The notes below the pieces were generated by a model. The model was not told the origin of the DNA. It saw only the letters and a program-made list of their open reading frames with translations, and ran no database searches. A stretch of 64,000 nucleotides of DNA from Plantago ovata (Eukaryota; Streptophyta; Magnoliopsida; Lamiales; Plantaginaceae). The DNA is taken from NCBI GenBank assembly GCA_028274465.1, contig CM051455.1:98898365-98962364 (forward strand). Reading direction: 5' to 3'. The translations under genes and the position numbers were made by a program. Below are positions 10,561-21,050 of the stretch, in pieces (within the stretch, counting starts at the first letter, position 1; each line of letters starts with the position of its first letter).

Positions 10561-11990
10561 AACTCCCCAAACCGAACCTTTGCTTGTCCTCAAGAAACTA
10601 AGCTAGACTCTAATACAAAAAACATGCAAGACACAAAATGGAGTTTCATGCCAAATAAAATGAACTAATCTACTGAGTCTATCAAATAACATATGAACAA
10701 AAACCATATAAATCAAAGCATGAATACAGGTTGAAGAATACCTCGATTGACTTATACACATCCACATAAGCACTTATGTCAAGACAAGATAGTCTCTCGT
10801 AACATTCTCTACCTGGACCTAGTCAGTGACGATGTAATGAAGCATGCTAAGATACGAATGGTTGCCCCGTGCCTATGAAACTGAGGACTTATTGCTGTTC
10901 CACCATGTTAAGACTTTTCCCCAAAAGAGGTCGAACCAGTACTGGCTCTCATCAAATGAAGGAGGGTTCCCTATACAAGATAACTCTCCCCTATTCTACC
11001 CATCTCTCAAGTAATGTCTTAAACTATTCACCACTTCCTGAATGGCAGGACGAGGGTGGTTTAGAACAGATGACACTCAAGACAAAAAGATAAAAAATAA
11101 AAACACGATTACGAACATTACAAAAATGGAAAATAAGACTCAACACTTTGCTAAACTGCTATTTGGCTTTTCTTTTTTTGGACCCTTCTTTGCTTTTTTG
11201 GGGTCTTTTCTTTTTTTTTTTTCCAGATTCTTTTTTTCTTTTTTTTTCTTTTCTCTTTTTTTTCTTGATTTTTTTTCTAGCCAGCAGTAGCATAACAAAA
11301 AGAGAAACAAAATGACTCACACGACTTCCCCAAACCTATTCGAAAGAATAGGTTGGAGTACAAAATTTACGGAAAAGAAAAAACAAACTCACGATATGAA
11401 AAACAGAAACAAGTCTAATGATGGTGTAACCCCCTCCCCAAACCTATTCGGAAGAATAGGTTATAAACAAAGGATCACACAACCTCACACTACCTCCTTC
11501 CTAGGCATTTAGCAATCTCAAAGCATGGTGAAGACTTGTTGCCTCTTAGGTACATAATTACTCGGGAAATAACCATAAGACCCTAACATGCATCATCCTA
11601 TTATAAAGGCCTTCGTGAACCGCAGTAGAGAAAACACCACCAAGTGATGTCGAGACTACCATGCTTAACTAAGTGCAATACATAAATGTGACAAGCCAAG
11701 CGAGACAGACCTCAAACAAATTCATAGAGATGAAGCATACGATTAATGGCATAGTTAGTTGATCTACCCAATAAAAAAGATCAAAAAATTCGGCAATAAA
11801 CTCCATATAAAACATGCAAAACTATCCTAGGATGAAAGTCGTGAAATGCAACCTAAAAAATCTAAGAAACCAGTAAACGTGCAAATGCAAATGCAAACAG
11901 ATAAAGCATGCGAGGTACTATACTCATCCTACCAATATCAAGCTCCAAACTAACAACATCAGATCACTTAAATCCCATCCCCCCTCATGA
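10561..11990 (-). other. G1 3' untranslated region with polypurine tract and duplicated stem-loop
   Basis: No credible ORF. In sense (minus) orientation it holds two copies of the hairpin AACCTATTC/loop/GAATAGGTT, at 11440-11461 (loop TTCC) and 11333-11354 (loop TTTC). Each is followed by a TTTGGGGA motif like the true polypurine tract at 10563-10573. A purine- and A-rich low-complexity tract lies at about 11190-11280. The arrangement is shared with G2 and G4; G3 retains one copy. Confidence 0.75.
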
Positions 11991-12137
11991 AATTAACGCT
12001 AGTCCCTAGCAGTAAGAAAATGAGGAAATAAGATGTGATACTAGATGTTACCCCATGGTTTGGCCTCGGTCGGCTGAGTATGATGCTTGTGATTTATTGG
12101 GCCTCCTCTGTGAGCTTTATAGGGTGTCATTAGGTCT

Positions 12138-12326
12138 TCAGGTAGGCGTGGTAGTTTCAATTATGAGCCGGATAGGAACAAATCTTCTATCAGTATCATC
12201 ATTGCCCGTATGGCCTTCATTGTCACTACTGTCACGCACATCCTCACTAGTAGAGTTGTAGTGGCAGGTAGAATTCTCAAGATTAGCCGCCGCTGTTATG
12301 GAATTCTCCATCCTGAAGCCCTCCAA
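12138..12326 (-). CDS. Hypothetical 62-codon ORF in the G1 cargo
   Basis: A small acidic ORF starting MEGFRMENSITAAANLE. The 62 codons are identical at protein level in G2 (48076-48264), though identity may only mean recent divergence of the two copies. No known domain, signal peptide or membrane segment is seen. It could be the tail of the same captured gene as the ORF at 12505-12924, or non-coding. Confidence 0.3.
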   Translation of the reverse strand: MEGFRMENSITAAANLENSTCHYNSTSEDVRDSSDNEGHTGNDDTDRRFVPIRLIIETTTPT

Positions 12327-12504
12327 TAGGATGTGAACTGTTGAAGGGGAAAGGGCAGTGGTATCAGGACCTCCCCCTCCAACGTTTTACACCACAAGAA
12401 GGTTTCAGTAAGCTGCTCGGATACTCAGAAGTCTTCTACCTTTTTCTCCAATTTCGACCACATTCTCTACGGTTGATCCGACCGGTGTCTATATGATGCT
12501 CACT

Positions 12505-12924
12505 TTAGAGGCAGTCAAGGGGAACCCCAACAAGGTGCTGGGCACCCATGTCATTATGTTTTGGAACCAAGCTAGCGCTTCGGAACCTTCTAGCAACTGC
12601 GAACTCAAGATTGAATCCGTCGCGGCGAGAATGTCCCGGTGCCTTCCTGTTCACTCGAACTCTGCAGTCCTCGTGATGGAGTGATGATGTAATAATGGTT
12701 TCTGTCCCTTCGGTGGTGCATGAATAGGCATAGGAGTCCTTACTCCAGGTGTACTCTAGCTCCTCCTCTTGGATAATCCACGACGTTGTTGCAAAACCCC
12801 TTGGCTCGAACGCACATCTAGCGAGGTCACCTTCCTTGACATGGTTCTTCACAGCGATCATACGGGAATGCTCCTTTCCCTTGGTATGGTACCTACAAAC
12901 AGCGGTTAGCATCTCGTATGACAC
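12505..12924 (-). CDS. Unidentified ORF in the G1 cargo, exon-like 5' boundary
   Basis: 139 codons to TAA at 12505. The segment has an exon-like start: in sense orientation a CTAAC branch-like word and a pyrimidine-rich stretch end in TTTGTAG at 12893, and the conserved ORF begins just after (YHTKGKEHSRM). The protein is mixed charged (EEELEYTWSKDSY, VRVNRKAPGHSRRDG) and I do not recognise it. In G2 the same region has lost one G near 47552, which breaks the frame. It lies where Athila elements carry pol or the env-position ORF, so it is cargo or a very diverged element gene. Confidence 0.4.
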   Translation of the reverse strand: MSYEMLTAVCRYHTKGKEHSRMIAVKNHVKEGDLARCAFEPRGFATTSWIIQEEELEYTWSKDSYAYSCTTEGTETIITSSLHHEDCRVRVNRKAPGHSRRDGFNLEFAVARRFRSASLVPKHNDMGAQHLVGVPLDCL

Positions 12925-13950
12925 AAAACAGACTCAAATATATGCTAGTGTAAAAGCGAAACACACAAGTGATAAAATCATCAATCGAGCTCCCAAACCG
13001 TAATGTCTAGCCTAGCTACTTCATCATGCAAATGTAACTACTACATGCAATACATCACATCATGCTCTTACTAGACAACCAATATCCTTGATAACAAGGC
13101 TCAATTCATACCATAGCAGCGAAAAATTCTACCAACATAAATCCTCATTCTCAACAATTAAGCATTCTATCATGAAATCCACCAACATTACATCAATAAA
13201 CACAATCATATGCAAGAAATCAAAGATAAAGACATATTGCAGAACAAGATATATCATCTAGTAGCAAAATACCCAAATCAACGATCCAAGCAAAATTGAG
13301 CATGCAATTGATAGTAAATAACATGTCTAATCACACAAACCACATACCCATGAATCAAATAAGCATAATTGAAGCTCAAAATAGAAAACCCCCAAATTCG
13401 AAAATTAGGGTTCTAAGGATGATACCTCAGATCTGCAAATCTAACAAATTAGGATGGAATCTGTTCGGATAGGATGATAGATCATGTAATAGGCTTCGAA
13501 TTAAGCTAAAGAACACTCAATTTGGTCAAGAAATGAAGAAGTTATGAAGATTTAAATGTAAAATCGCGTTTTTCGGGTTTTTTGGGAGGATGAATGAAGA
13601 AGAATGAAGAAAATGAGATTTTGGGGAAGAAATCCCCGTTTTTGAAGTTCTGGGACCGTGGGGCGGTTCGCCCCACGTGCGGGGCGGTTCGCCCCGTGCT
13701 CCCCGGTTCGCCCCGTGCTCCCCAATGCGGGGAGACGGTTCCCGACGTCAGAAAATGTGGTTTTAATCCCCGAAACCAATTTTTTCAAAAAACCACTCGA
13801 ACAAATCTCACTCAAACATAAGCATATACGACACAGACATGAACAAATGCGTATACGAGAAGCAAATAGTTCAAGAATGAATGCATGCAGAAAAGCAGTA
13901 AAGAAAGCGATAAAAATTCCGGGTTGCCTCCCGGATAGCGTCATTGTTTA
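12925..13950 (-). other. G1 cargo leader: intron-like sequence and GC-rich boxes
   Basis: No long ORF in sense orientation. Read in sense, a GC-box cluster (GGGGCGAACCGCCCC-type, about 13655-13735) is followed by a leader ending CAGATCTGAG|GTATC near 13428 that resembles a 5' splice site. An AT-rich intron-like stretch of about 530 bp then runs to the acceptor at 12893. This is the layout of a plant gene with a first intron in its 5' leader, which suggests a captured host gene fragment. Confidence 0.4.
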
Positions 13951-13978
13951 AAGTCTTTGACTCGACTCCTGTCTGCGC

Positions 13979-16132
13979 CTATCTCTTCTTTTTGCGGGTA
14001 CTAGGCTTCCCCTTCATTGATCTCCTTTCCATGCCACGAACCTGTGAATAAGAAAGAATATAGGCTGCAAGACCACAGTAGTGAGTAGTAATATCAGGCG
14101 GTTCAGGTGGATCAGGTATGGCTTGCAACACATGTTGCTTGCCATTCACTTCGATGGTGCAAGTTCTTTGGTAGATGTCCATCACGGAGCGTAGTTTAGT
14201 CAAGAACGTTTGCCCTAAGAGTATGACATCCCCCGTTCCAGGTGCAGACGCCGGCATAACTACAAAATTGGTGTATATAGATGCTTCACCAATCTTGACC
14301 AACACATTTTTCACAATGCCCTCAGGTCTCATAAAGGATCCATCCGCCAGTTGCACAATAGCCCTTTGCTCAGATAGTTTTCCAATGTTGCTCTTTTCAA
14401 ACACATTCAAATGAATTATGTTTGAGTAGGATCCCGTGTCTAGTGTGGCACGGACATCTTCAAGCTCACCAATCCCTACCTTAACATCGAAACTTTTAGG
14501 GAGTGGTTCGGGATCCTCTTGCTCCTCATCTCTTGTGTCAGAACCAAGGTCCTTCTCTTCATCCTCAGCCTGTAGAAGTTCTTCCTTCATGCAACACTCG
14601 CACCTAACAACCTTCCTGATGGTGATTTCGTCAGGTACATCACCAGCCAATGTAATGGCATTCGACTTCACAGTGCTGCTAGGCAGTTTGCCTTGCTCCC
14701 TACTTGCTCCTCGGCCGATCAACTCTTGCATCTTTTGATGGGCAAGCCGAGTGCTCTCTTCCAACTTATCAAGCCTTGCCCTAGTCTTCTCGGAATCTTC
14801 TTCATAACGTTTGAGAAAACTCTGTGTGTGATCAACCATCTTTTGCAAGTTCTCCATCAGTTGAGCCGACTTCGACTTCGGTGGCTCTTTCGGAGCGGGG
14901 TTTTCGCAGTGATCATTACCATAGTTCAGCCTACTATGGTCTTGGTTAGGTCCATAAGTTTGGTTAGCCGGTGCATATCCTTGATTGTTACGGTATCCTC
15001 TTCTCCAAAATCCACCTCGAGGATTCCTACCATCTTGTCCGTAGCTAACTTCTTGAGTGCCAAACTCCGTAGCAAAGGCTTCTTCTTCGCCTCCTCGAGT
15101 CCAGTTGCCATCATCGTATGCCAGCTCCGATCTACACATATGAGCCCCATGCCCATAGTTCTTGCATATTCGGCATACTTCGTTCGAAACAGTTGTTCCG
15201 GTGGCGCTCTTGAGGACTTGCTTCAATTCGTTGGTAAAGCACTCGAATTGATCCCCATTCCCCCTGTACACAGGGGCTTCTTGAGTCGGTGGAGCTGCAG
15301 GTCCGCGTCTCCTAACCATTGCTCTTGGGTCCTTGAACTGCGAACCCTTAGCGAGCCTTTCGAAAACTGCCCAGACGGCTTCTGCGGTTTCCTCCCAAAT
15401 ATTGCCTCGGCATTGGAAATCCACCACTTGTTGGTTTTCGAAGGTTAGTCCATTGTAGAAGTGCTGGACTAGGTCGGAGAGTTCAAAACCATGGTGAGGG
15501 CACTTGTTCGTGAGATCTTGGAACCTCTCGAACGCGGTGTAGATGGTCTCATCATAGTCCTGCTTGAATCCAGTGATTTGCGCCTTTAGCGCGGTAGTCA
15601 AGGTGTGAGGGAAGTATTTCTCCATGAATGCTGAAAAAACCTTTTCCCAAGTGTCCAGCGAGCCTGCTGGAAGAGAACTCAGCCATGACTTGGCTCTGTC
15701 TCCAAGTCCCACAGCAAAAACCTTCATCCTCAACTCATTCGTTGTTATGTCAGCTCCGGGTCGTGGGAGTTGGTTGACGAAATCATCGATATCGTGCAAG
15801 TACCCCATCACATCTTCCCTTGATAAGCCATAGAACCTCGGAAGTTGTTGGAATGCGTGGTTCTTGATCTCCAGATCTCGGGTTGCAGACGAAAGAACTA
15901 TCGCCGGTCCCCTCATACGATCCTTGGTGGGTTGTACCCATGCCTTCAGTGGTCTAGCTTCTGCCATTCCATCGATTTCCTTGAAGAGACTGAGTAGAGA
16001 TTCAGAGAAATCGGTTTCCTCTATTTCCTCTAGTGCGCGCCTTTCAAGTAGTCGCCTTCTTTGGTGGTAGACTCTGTCGATCTCAGCAATTGAATCATCA
16101 AGCGGTGTAACTGCAGAACGTGTATGCGGCAT
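13979..16132 (-). CDS. Gag-protease polyprotein of Athila-like element G1
   Basis: 717 codons, uninterrupted, from ATG at 16132 about 150 bp after the primer site. Residues ~85-265 form the retrotransposon gag (capsid) domain (FYGLSRED, AKSWLSSLPAGS, WEKVFSAFMEKYFP, CPHHGFELSD). A CCHC zinc knuckle lies at 320-333 (CRICKNYGHGAHMC). A coiled coil spans ~420-475. The C-terminal third is a retropepsin-like domain with active-site DTG at 565-567 (ATLDTGSYSNII) and a later ILLGQTFL strand. It would form the particle and cleave itself. No RT, RNase H or integrase follows. The intact frame beside dead neighbours suggests recent insertion or selection for self-encoded Gag. Confidence 0.9.
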   Translation of the reverse strand: MPHTRSAVTPLDDSIAEIDRVYHQRRRLLERRALEEIEETDFSESLLSLFKEIDGMAEARPLKAWVQPTKDRMRGPAIVLSSATRDLEIKNHAFQQLPRFYGLSREDVMGYLHDIDDFVNQLPRPGADITTNELRMKVFAVGLGDRAKSWLSSLPAGSLDTWEKVFSAFMEKYFPHTLTTALKAQITGFKQDYDETIYTAFERFQDLTNKCPHHGFELSDLVQHFYNGLTFENQQVVDFQCRGNIWEETAEAVWAVFERLAKGSQFKDPRAMVRRRGPAAPPTQEAPVYRGNGDQFECFTNELKQVLKSATGTTVSNEVCRICKNYGHGAHMCRSELAYDDGNWTRGGEEEAFATEFGTQEVSYGQDGRNPRGGFWRRGYRNNQGYAPANQTYGPNQDHSRLNYGNDHCENPAPKEPPKSKSAQLMENLQKMVDHTQSFLKRYEEDSEKTRARLDKLEESTRLAHQKMQELIGRGASREQGKLPSSTVKSNAITLAGDVPDEITIRKVVRCECCMKEELLQAEDEEKDLGSDTRDEEQEDPEPLPKSFDVKVGIGELEDVRATLDTGSYSNIIHLNVFEKSNIGKLSEQRAIVQLADGSFMRPEGIVKNVLVKIGEASIYTNFVVMPASAPGTGDVILLGQTFLTKLRSVMDIYQRTCTIEVNGKQHVLQAIPDPPEPPDITTHYCGLAAYILSYSQVRGMERRSMKGKPSTRKKKR

Positions 16133-16280
16133 ACACTATCTGTAGCAGACTAGGAAAGGTGATTAGAAACAGACTAGGAAAGCAGTATCAGAGAGAGATT
16201 AAAAAGGAAAACTAAAACTAATAGAATTAGTAATCTAAAGCTGTAAATATAAACAAATTAAACAGAAAAAAGGAGTATAG

Positions 16281-16298
16281 TCCCCGGCAACGGCGCCA
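16281..16298 (-). other. G1 primer binding site (tRNA-Asp)
   Basis: In sense orientation TGGCGCCGTTGCCGGGGA, complementary to the 3' end of plant tRNA-Asp, 3 bases inside the 5' LTR. It primes minus-strand DNA synthesis; Athila elements use the same tRNA. Confidence 0.92.
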
Positions 16299-16301
16299 AT
16301 T

Positions 16302-17571
16302 TGATGAACCGCGGATGTCGTGCTCCGAATTCAAGCAAATAAATTTGTAATTAGCCAAAGGAAATCCACAACTACAACGAAAACCGTAGTGTAGCAGTAG
16401 AATGACTCGAGTGTCGTTCTCTCAGGACTATAACTAGCTTTATCTATTTAACAAGAGAATATAAAACAGCAGACAGATAGCAAAAGGGGGTTTCTAGCAG
16501 ATAATGGAGATTGGTGATAGTATGGTCCTTCTTAACATAAAAGGGTCGATAATCATGCATAAATTCCTCGGTCTTGCATAGAGATCTTTGAATCAATCTA
16601 GTGTCCTGTTGCAAATATTAAGCACTACGAAGATAATTGGTCTGACAAGTCAATCACGATTGTCCTAATGTGTTCCGTAATTATTCAACACTACGAAGAT
16701 AATTGGTCTGATGGTCGACAAGTGTCCAATTGTGCATAATAATTAATACAACATACGAGAATTTTGGTTACAACTGATCAACGAAATAAAGCAATGACAC
16801 GGAGTATAATGCGCGATATAGCCATTAGCATGATTATCTTCCCTTCGCTAAGAATTCACATACTACCACCAACGATAAGTTTAGCTACTCATAATAGGCA
16901 TGCAATCAACAGAAATCATAGAAGAAAACATATTGAAAGATAAATAAAATAAGTAGATTAAACTGTAAGATACAAGTTACCGAAGGTTGTCAATCTCCGA
17001 AGAATTGCGATCCTACGAGCTCCAATCTGCTATGAAAAAGTATCCCCTAAGCTACAGAACTCCCAGGACAGGCCCCGGGAAGTTCCTACCTAAAACTATA
17101 GAGAGAGGTGATAAAGTAGGTCTGGAAAGAGATGATTTTCGGAGAAAAACTGAGCACTATATATAGGCCCCGAAAAACCACGGGGCGGTTCGCCCCAGCA
17201 TGCGGCGGTTCGCCCCCGAGTCTTTCTCGCGGAATTCCGCGTTTTCGACGCGTTTTTGGATTTCTCCCCTTTTCGGACTCGGTTTATGACTTCTAGTAGC
17301 CTTCTAACCTCCAGATTCGGCCCCTAGACTTCAAATCCTATCCGGAAACCTTCAGATACTCCAAATAGGCTTCTGGAACACCAATTCCTTGTCAACTTCA
17401 ATATATTTTCCCGGAAATCTTCGAATTTCAACCAAAACCTGTAAAATAAAATCTAAAGGGAAACGTGGCACTATTCTAATAAAATGTACTAAAATATAGT
17501 TAAATTAACATAGAGGATAGCTAAAATAGGTGAAAAAGACTCGAATGAAAGTGTAAAATACACATTCATCA
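16302..17571 (-). repeat. G1 5' LTR, 1270 bp
   Basis: Matches the 9311-10560 LTR apart from scattered substitutions and one extra GC box (GGCGGTTCGCC type, near 17200). In sense orientation these boxes sit just upstream of TATATATAG. It ends TTCATCA at 17571, followed by the target duplication CATAA. Confidence 0.92.
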
Positions 17572-17576
17572 CATAA

Positions 17577-18509
17577 TATTTGGATCTAAGGACAAGCAAC
17601 TTTGTGATGTTTTGCCAAACTCAGGACAAACAGGTTTGAAATGAGTATGATGGGTAAACTGAATTATTTCCTAGGATTGCAAGTCAAGCAACTCAAAGAT
17701 GGAATATTCATAAATCAAGCAAAGTATGCAAAGGAAATGCTCATAAAATTCAGGATTAAAGAGGAAGAAAATCTGAAAAGATCCCTATGAGTGTTGGTAC
17801 CATATTGGGCTATACTAAACAAAATAAAAGTGTTGATGAACACAAGTATAGGAAGCTCATTGGTTCCTTGATGTATCTAACATGAAGTAGACCTGACATT
17901 CTGTATGTTGTTTGTGTGTATGCAAGATTCCAATCTGATCCAAGAGAATCACACTACAAAAAGGCACTTAAGATACTGAAATATGTCAAAGGTACAGTCA
18001 ATGTTGGATTATGGTATCCAAAAGATTCTGGATTGGAATTGGTTGGTTATTCTGATGCTGATCATGGAGGATCAACTCTTGATAGAAAAAGTACTTCTGA
18101 AACTTGTCAGTTTCTAGGTACAAGATTAATATCATGGTTCAGCAAGAAGCAAACCTGTGTTGCTAATTCATCCACTGAATCTGAATACATTGCGGCTAGT
18201 TGTTGCACAGCTCAAATCCTATGGATTCAGCAACAATTAAGAGATTATGGTATTTCTGCAAAGAAAACACCAATCTTTTGTGATAATACAAGTGCTATTT
18301 CTATCACGCAAAATCCTAAGTTCCACTCAAGGACAAAGCACATTTATATTAGACATCATTTCATTAGAGATCATGTGGAAAAAGGAGACATTGAGGTTGT
18401 AAAAGTAGGTAATGATGATCAACTTGCTGACATCTTTACCAAGCCCCTACCAGATAATAGGTTCGCAATGCTAAGGTATAACCTTGGATTGATTGAACTA
18501 CCTCAATAA
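17577..18509 (+). pseudogene. Pol of Copia C1, second part (RT end and RNase H)
   Basis: Continues the RT directly after the Gypsy insertion (GSKDKQL). It has several small indels and stops up to 17915, then an open RNase H stretch from 17916 to TAA at 18507. RNase H motifs: GYSDADHGG, STESEYIAASCC, FCDNTSAI and the tail FTKPLPDNRF. All three acidic residues are present here, unlike in C2. RNase H would remove the RNA strand during reverse transcription. Confidence 0.85.
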
Positions 18510-18755
18510 AAAGGGATACTTTTGGTGGATTGCTGAAACAGGCATTCAGCAAGCCAATGATTGCTTAAAATTATTCCTTGAAAAAGTCCCTTTCCATTGA
18601 CTTCTCTGAAAAAAGAGATGATTGTACGCTATATGGTTGCTAAAACAGGCATTCAGCAAGTAATTACTTTCAAGTACCAAAAGAAAAAATCTGAGACGGG
18701 AACTCAACAAAGAGCAAAAATACTTCTCAGATTTTACCTAAGGATATCTCAATTG
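18510..18755 (+). other. Remnant of the pol-ORF3 hairpin array in C1
   Basis: Three hairpins remain: 18530-18552 (8-bp TTGCTGAA/TTCAGCAA stem, loop ACAGGCA), 18637-18659 (same with one mismatch) and 18692-18706 (TGAG/CTCA, loop ACGGGAA). A deletion near 18750 has joined this region to the middle of ORF3, removing the internal TATA box and the ORF3 start. Confidence 0.7.
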
Positions 18756-21030
18756 TCCATGTCATTCGGGATGACGATGTTCCAGTGGTTGCTGAAACGC
18801 AAGCCACTGTAGTAGATGTTGCTGAAGTGTTTGCAGAAGCCTTCAGCAATCTAGTTAACTTGGATTCATCTGCTGAAGCAAGACCACATGGCAGTGGAAA
18901 TGAAAATCCTGCCTTAGAACGCCTAGAAGATATCTACATTGTAGATAATCTTGATGACAACACTCTGGAACCAGCAATTGACATTGCTGCAGATTTGAGA
19001 AAAGCTGCACTTGCTGAAAGTGTCGCAGAAGAGACAGTTGCTGAAATAGCAACTAGTCCAGTCCGAGAAATTGTTGAAGCTGCAATTGCTGAAGAACCAG
19101 TTGTTGAGACTGCAATGGTTCAAGTCCCAGAGGTTGCTGAAACACAACAAGAGACAGTATTCGACGACGCATCTCATGATGCTGAGAATATTAGACCTAG
19201 TTCACCGTTAACTTCTATTGACAAAGTCCAACTGGTGCTGACTGACCTAAGCCAGCAAATGGACTTGGAGATTGATGACAACTCCAATAAGTCAGTAGAC
19301 CTATTCATGACAAGTAGTGAACTCTCAAGATGTCTCTGCTCAACTTGTCAATTCGGAGACAAGGGAGAATGATGAAGTGGTTCACATCACGGAAGCTCTT
19401 GGAGTTAGTTATGAAGAACTATACTCAAACTTCAAAAAGAACACTTTGATCAGAGTTGCTAAGTCTGTCAGCAACTGGCAAAGGTATAGAAGGATGGACT
19501 TTTCAGATCTTCACATCCATCTGTCCAATGAGAAGAAGAGAAATTCTCTATTAAAACTTGAGACGTTTGTACACTCAATACTTCCAGAAGAACTCTCATA
19601 TTCTCAGCAAATGAGTTCAAGTCTGATTGCTACAATCAGAGGGAATATGAAAGCAAAGTTCAAGAGTGCCTCTCCAGTTGAACAAGCTGTGATGCTCAAG
19701 GGTTCCTTTGTACCCGTGGTGGCTGATCCCCACAAAATCAATGAAGAAGAGGAAGTTACAAGTGTTGCAATGTACAAACATCTTGAGTTACTCATACTGA
19801 CGGACGATGATGAAGAAGAAGAGGATGAAAATATCCCTAAAGACACAAGTGACGATGAAGCCAAAGATTCTAAGGATAGCAAGGACGATGATGATGATAA
19901 TCAAGGTCCTAGTCCTGATGCTGGCGGAGTGAAAATGACAGTTGATGATCATGAAAATCAAAACACTGAGAATCAGCAAGCTGACCAAACTCCCAGTCAG
20001 CAACAAGAATCTACTCCTACTCCTGCTGAGACAAGTACTCCAGCAACTGAACAAGTTGTTGAAACTAAAGAAGAGTACGCCAGAAAGCGTGCTGAAATGC
20101 ACAAAGGCAAAGCTAAGCTTTCTGATGTTGAGTTAGCATTACTCGAAGCTAAGGTCACTGATTCAAACCTTGGAGAAGAAGAAGAAATGGATGAATATTA
20201 TCAAAGAGCTTTACAGAATAGTCTACAGATTCATGACAGACATACAAAGAATCTAGATATTGCTCAATCTTTAGGAGTGAACAACACGGAAGTCTCCTCC
20301 CTTCCACTTACTACTAGTGAAACTCCAGTCGTTGAGTTCAAAGAGTTGCCCTCAGCAACCACTCAACCAGAAGTGTCTGAAGCTAAAGATTTGGGAATCA
20401 AGGTTGGTGGCCTTGACGAATCTGATGAAGAAGACGATCTATCTAACTTCTCAGCAAATGAAGAAGAAAAGACAAAGAAAGCTGAACCCATAGTGGTTGA
20501 AATTCCTCCACCATCTCTCTTAACTGATGAAGGAGATGCTGAGAGAAGTCGTTTGCTGAGAAATGATGATCAGATCGCAACTGAAATCAAAGCTCATTCA
20601 CTTACTCCCTCTCTAGTGCCGTTTCCAAACGTTGAGGAGTTTACTCATAGAATAAAGGCACTAATGACTGTTCACAAAGCATGTCAAGAAGAGGATGATG
20701 CCTTGCTTGCTGAGAGTCCCGCTTGACATTGACAAAATACTGACTACTGTGCTGAGACGCACTACAACACTTACCATAGCTCAGAAAGACATCAGTCTAC
20801 ACCACAAAAGCTATGAAGAAGATGTCAGTCAAGCACTCAAGCTTGCTAAAAGCGAACTAACAAAGGCTCAGGCTATGATAGAAGAAAAAGTCAACAATGA
20901 GCGCAGACATGAGGAGAATCTGGCTTTTATTAAGGAAGAATTGTCTAAGCTAACCACATATAAGCAAGACATGATTCTGAAATACAACAGCCTCAATACT
21001 CTTGCTGAAAATTACAATGAGTTTTTCTCT
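18756..21030 (+). pseudogene. ORF3 of Copia C1, N- and C-terminally deleted
   Basis: Equivalent to the middle of ORF3 in C2, with three reading phases in turn (18785-19372, 19317-20726, 20695 onward). The phase changes come from a deletion near 19365 that removes the intron-like modules and a 1-nt insertion near 20715. Readable segments include the Ala/Glu-rich repeats (VAETQ, EEPV), the conserved block RYRRMDFSDLHIHLSNEKKR, and acidic low-complexity runs (DDDEEEEDEN). Only one copy of the SETPVVE-type repeat is present. The sequence stops at 21030 and joins the polypurine tract directly, so the C-terminal domain is missing. Function unknown; no membrane segment seen. Confidence 0.75.
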
Positions 21031-21050
21031 CCATCAAAAAGGGGGAAATT

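Larger units (their letters stand above)
9311..17571 (-). mobile_element. Athila-like Gypsy element G1 (gag-protease only), complete with target duplication
   Basis: Length 8261 bp. LTRs at 9311-10560 and 16302-17571 lie in minus orientation. The 5-bp target duplication CATAA occurs at 9306-9310 and 17572-17576. A tRNA-Asp primer site (16281-16298) and a polypurine tract (10563-10573) are present. The only long ORF is Gag-protease (13979-16132). Where pol is expected there is gene-like cargo (about 12000-13950). No RT, RNase H or integrase motif is visible, so movement would need enzymes from another element. Confidence 0.93.

Noticed and set aside
14693..15448. 251-codon ORF on the plus strand opposite the G1 Gag gene
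   Set aside because: It is the mirror of the Gag coding frame with Ser/Leu-rich composition and no domain. The matching G2 region gives a similar shadow. Gag on the other strand has clear motifs.
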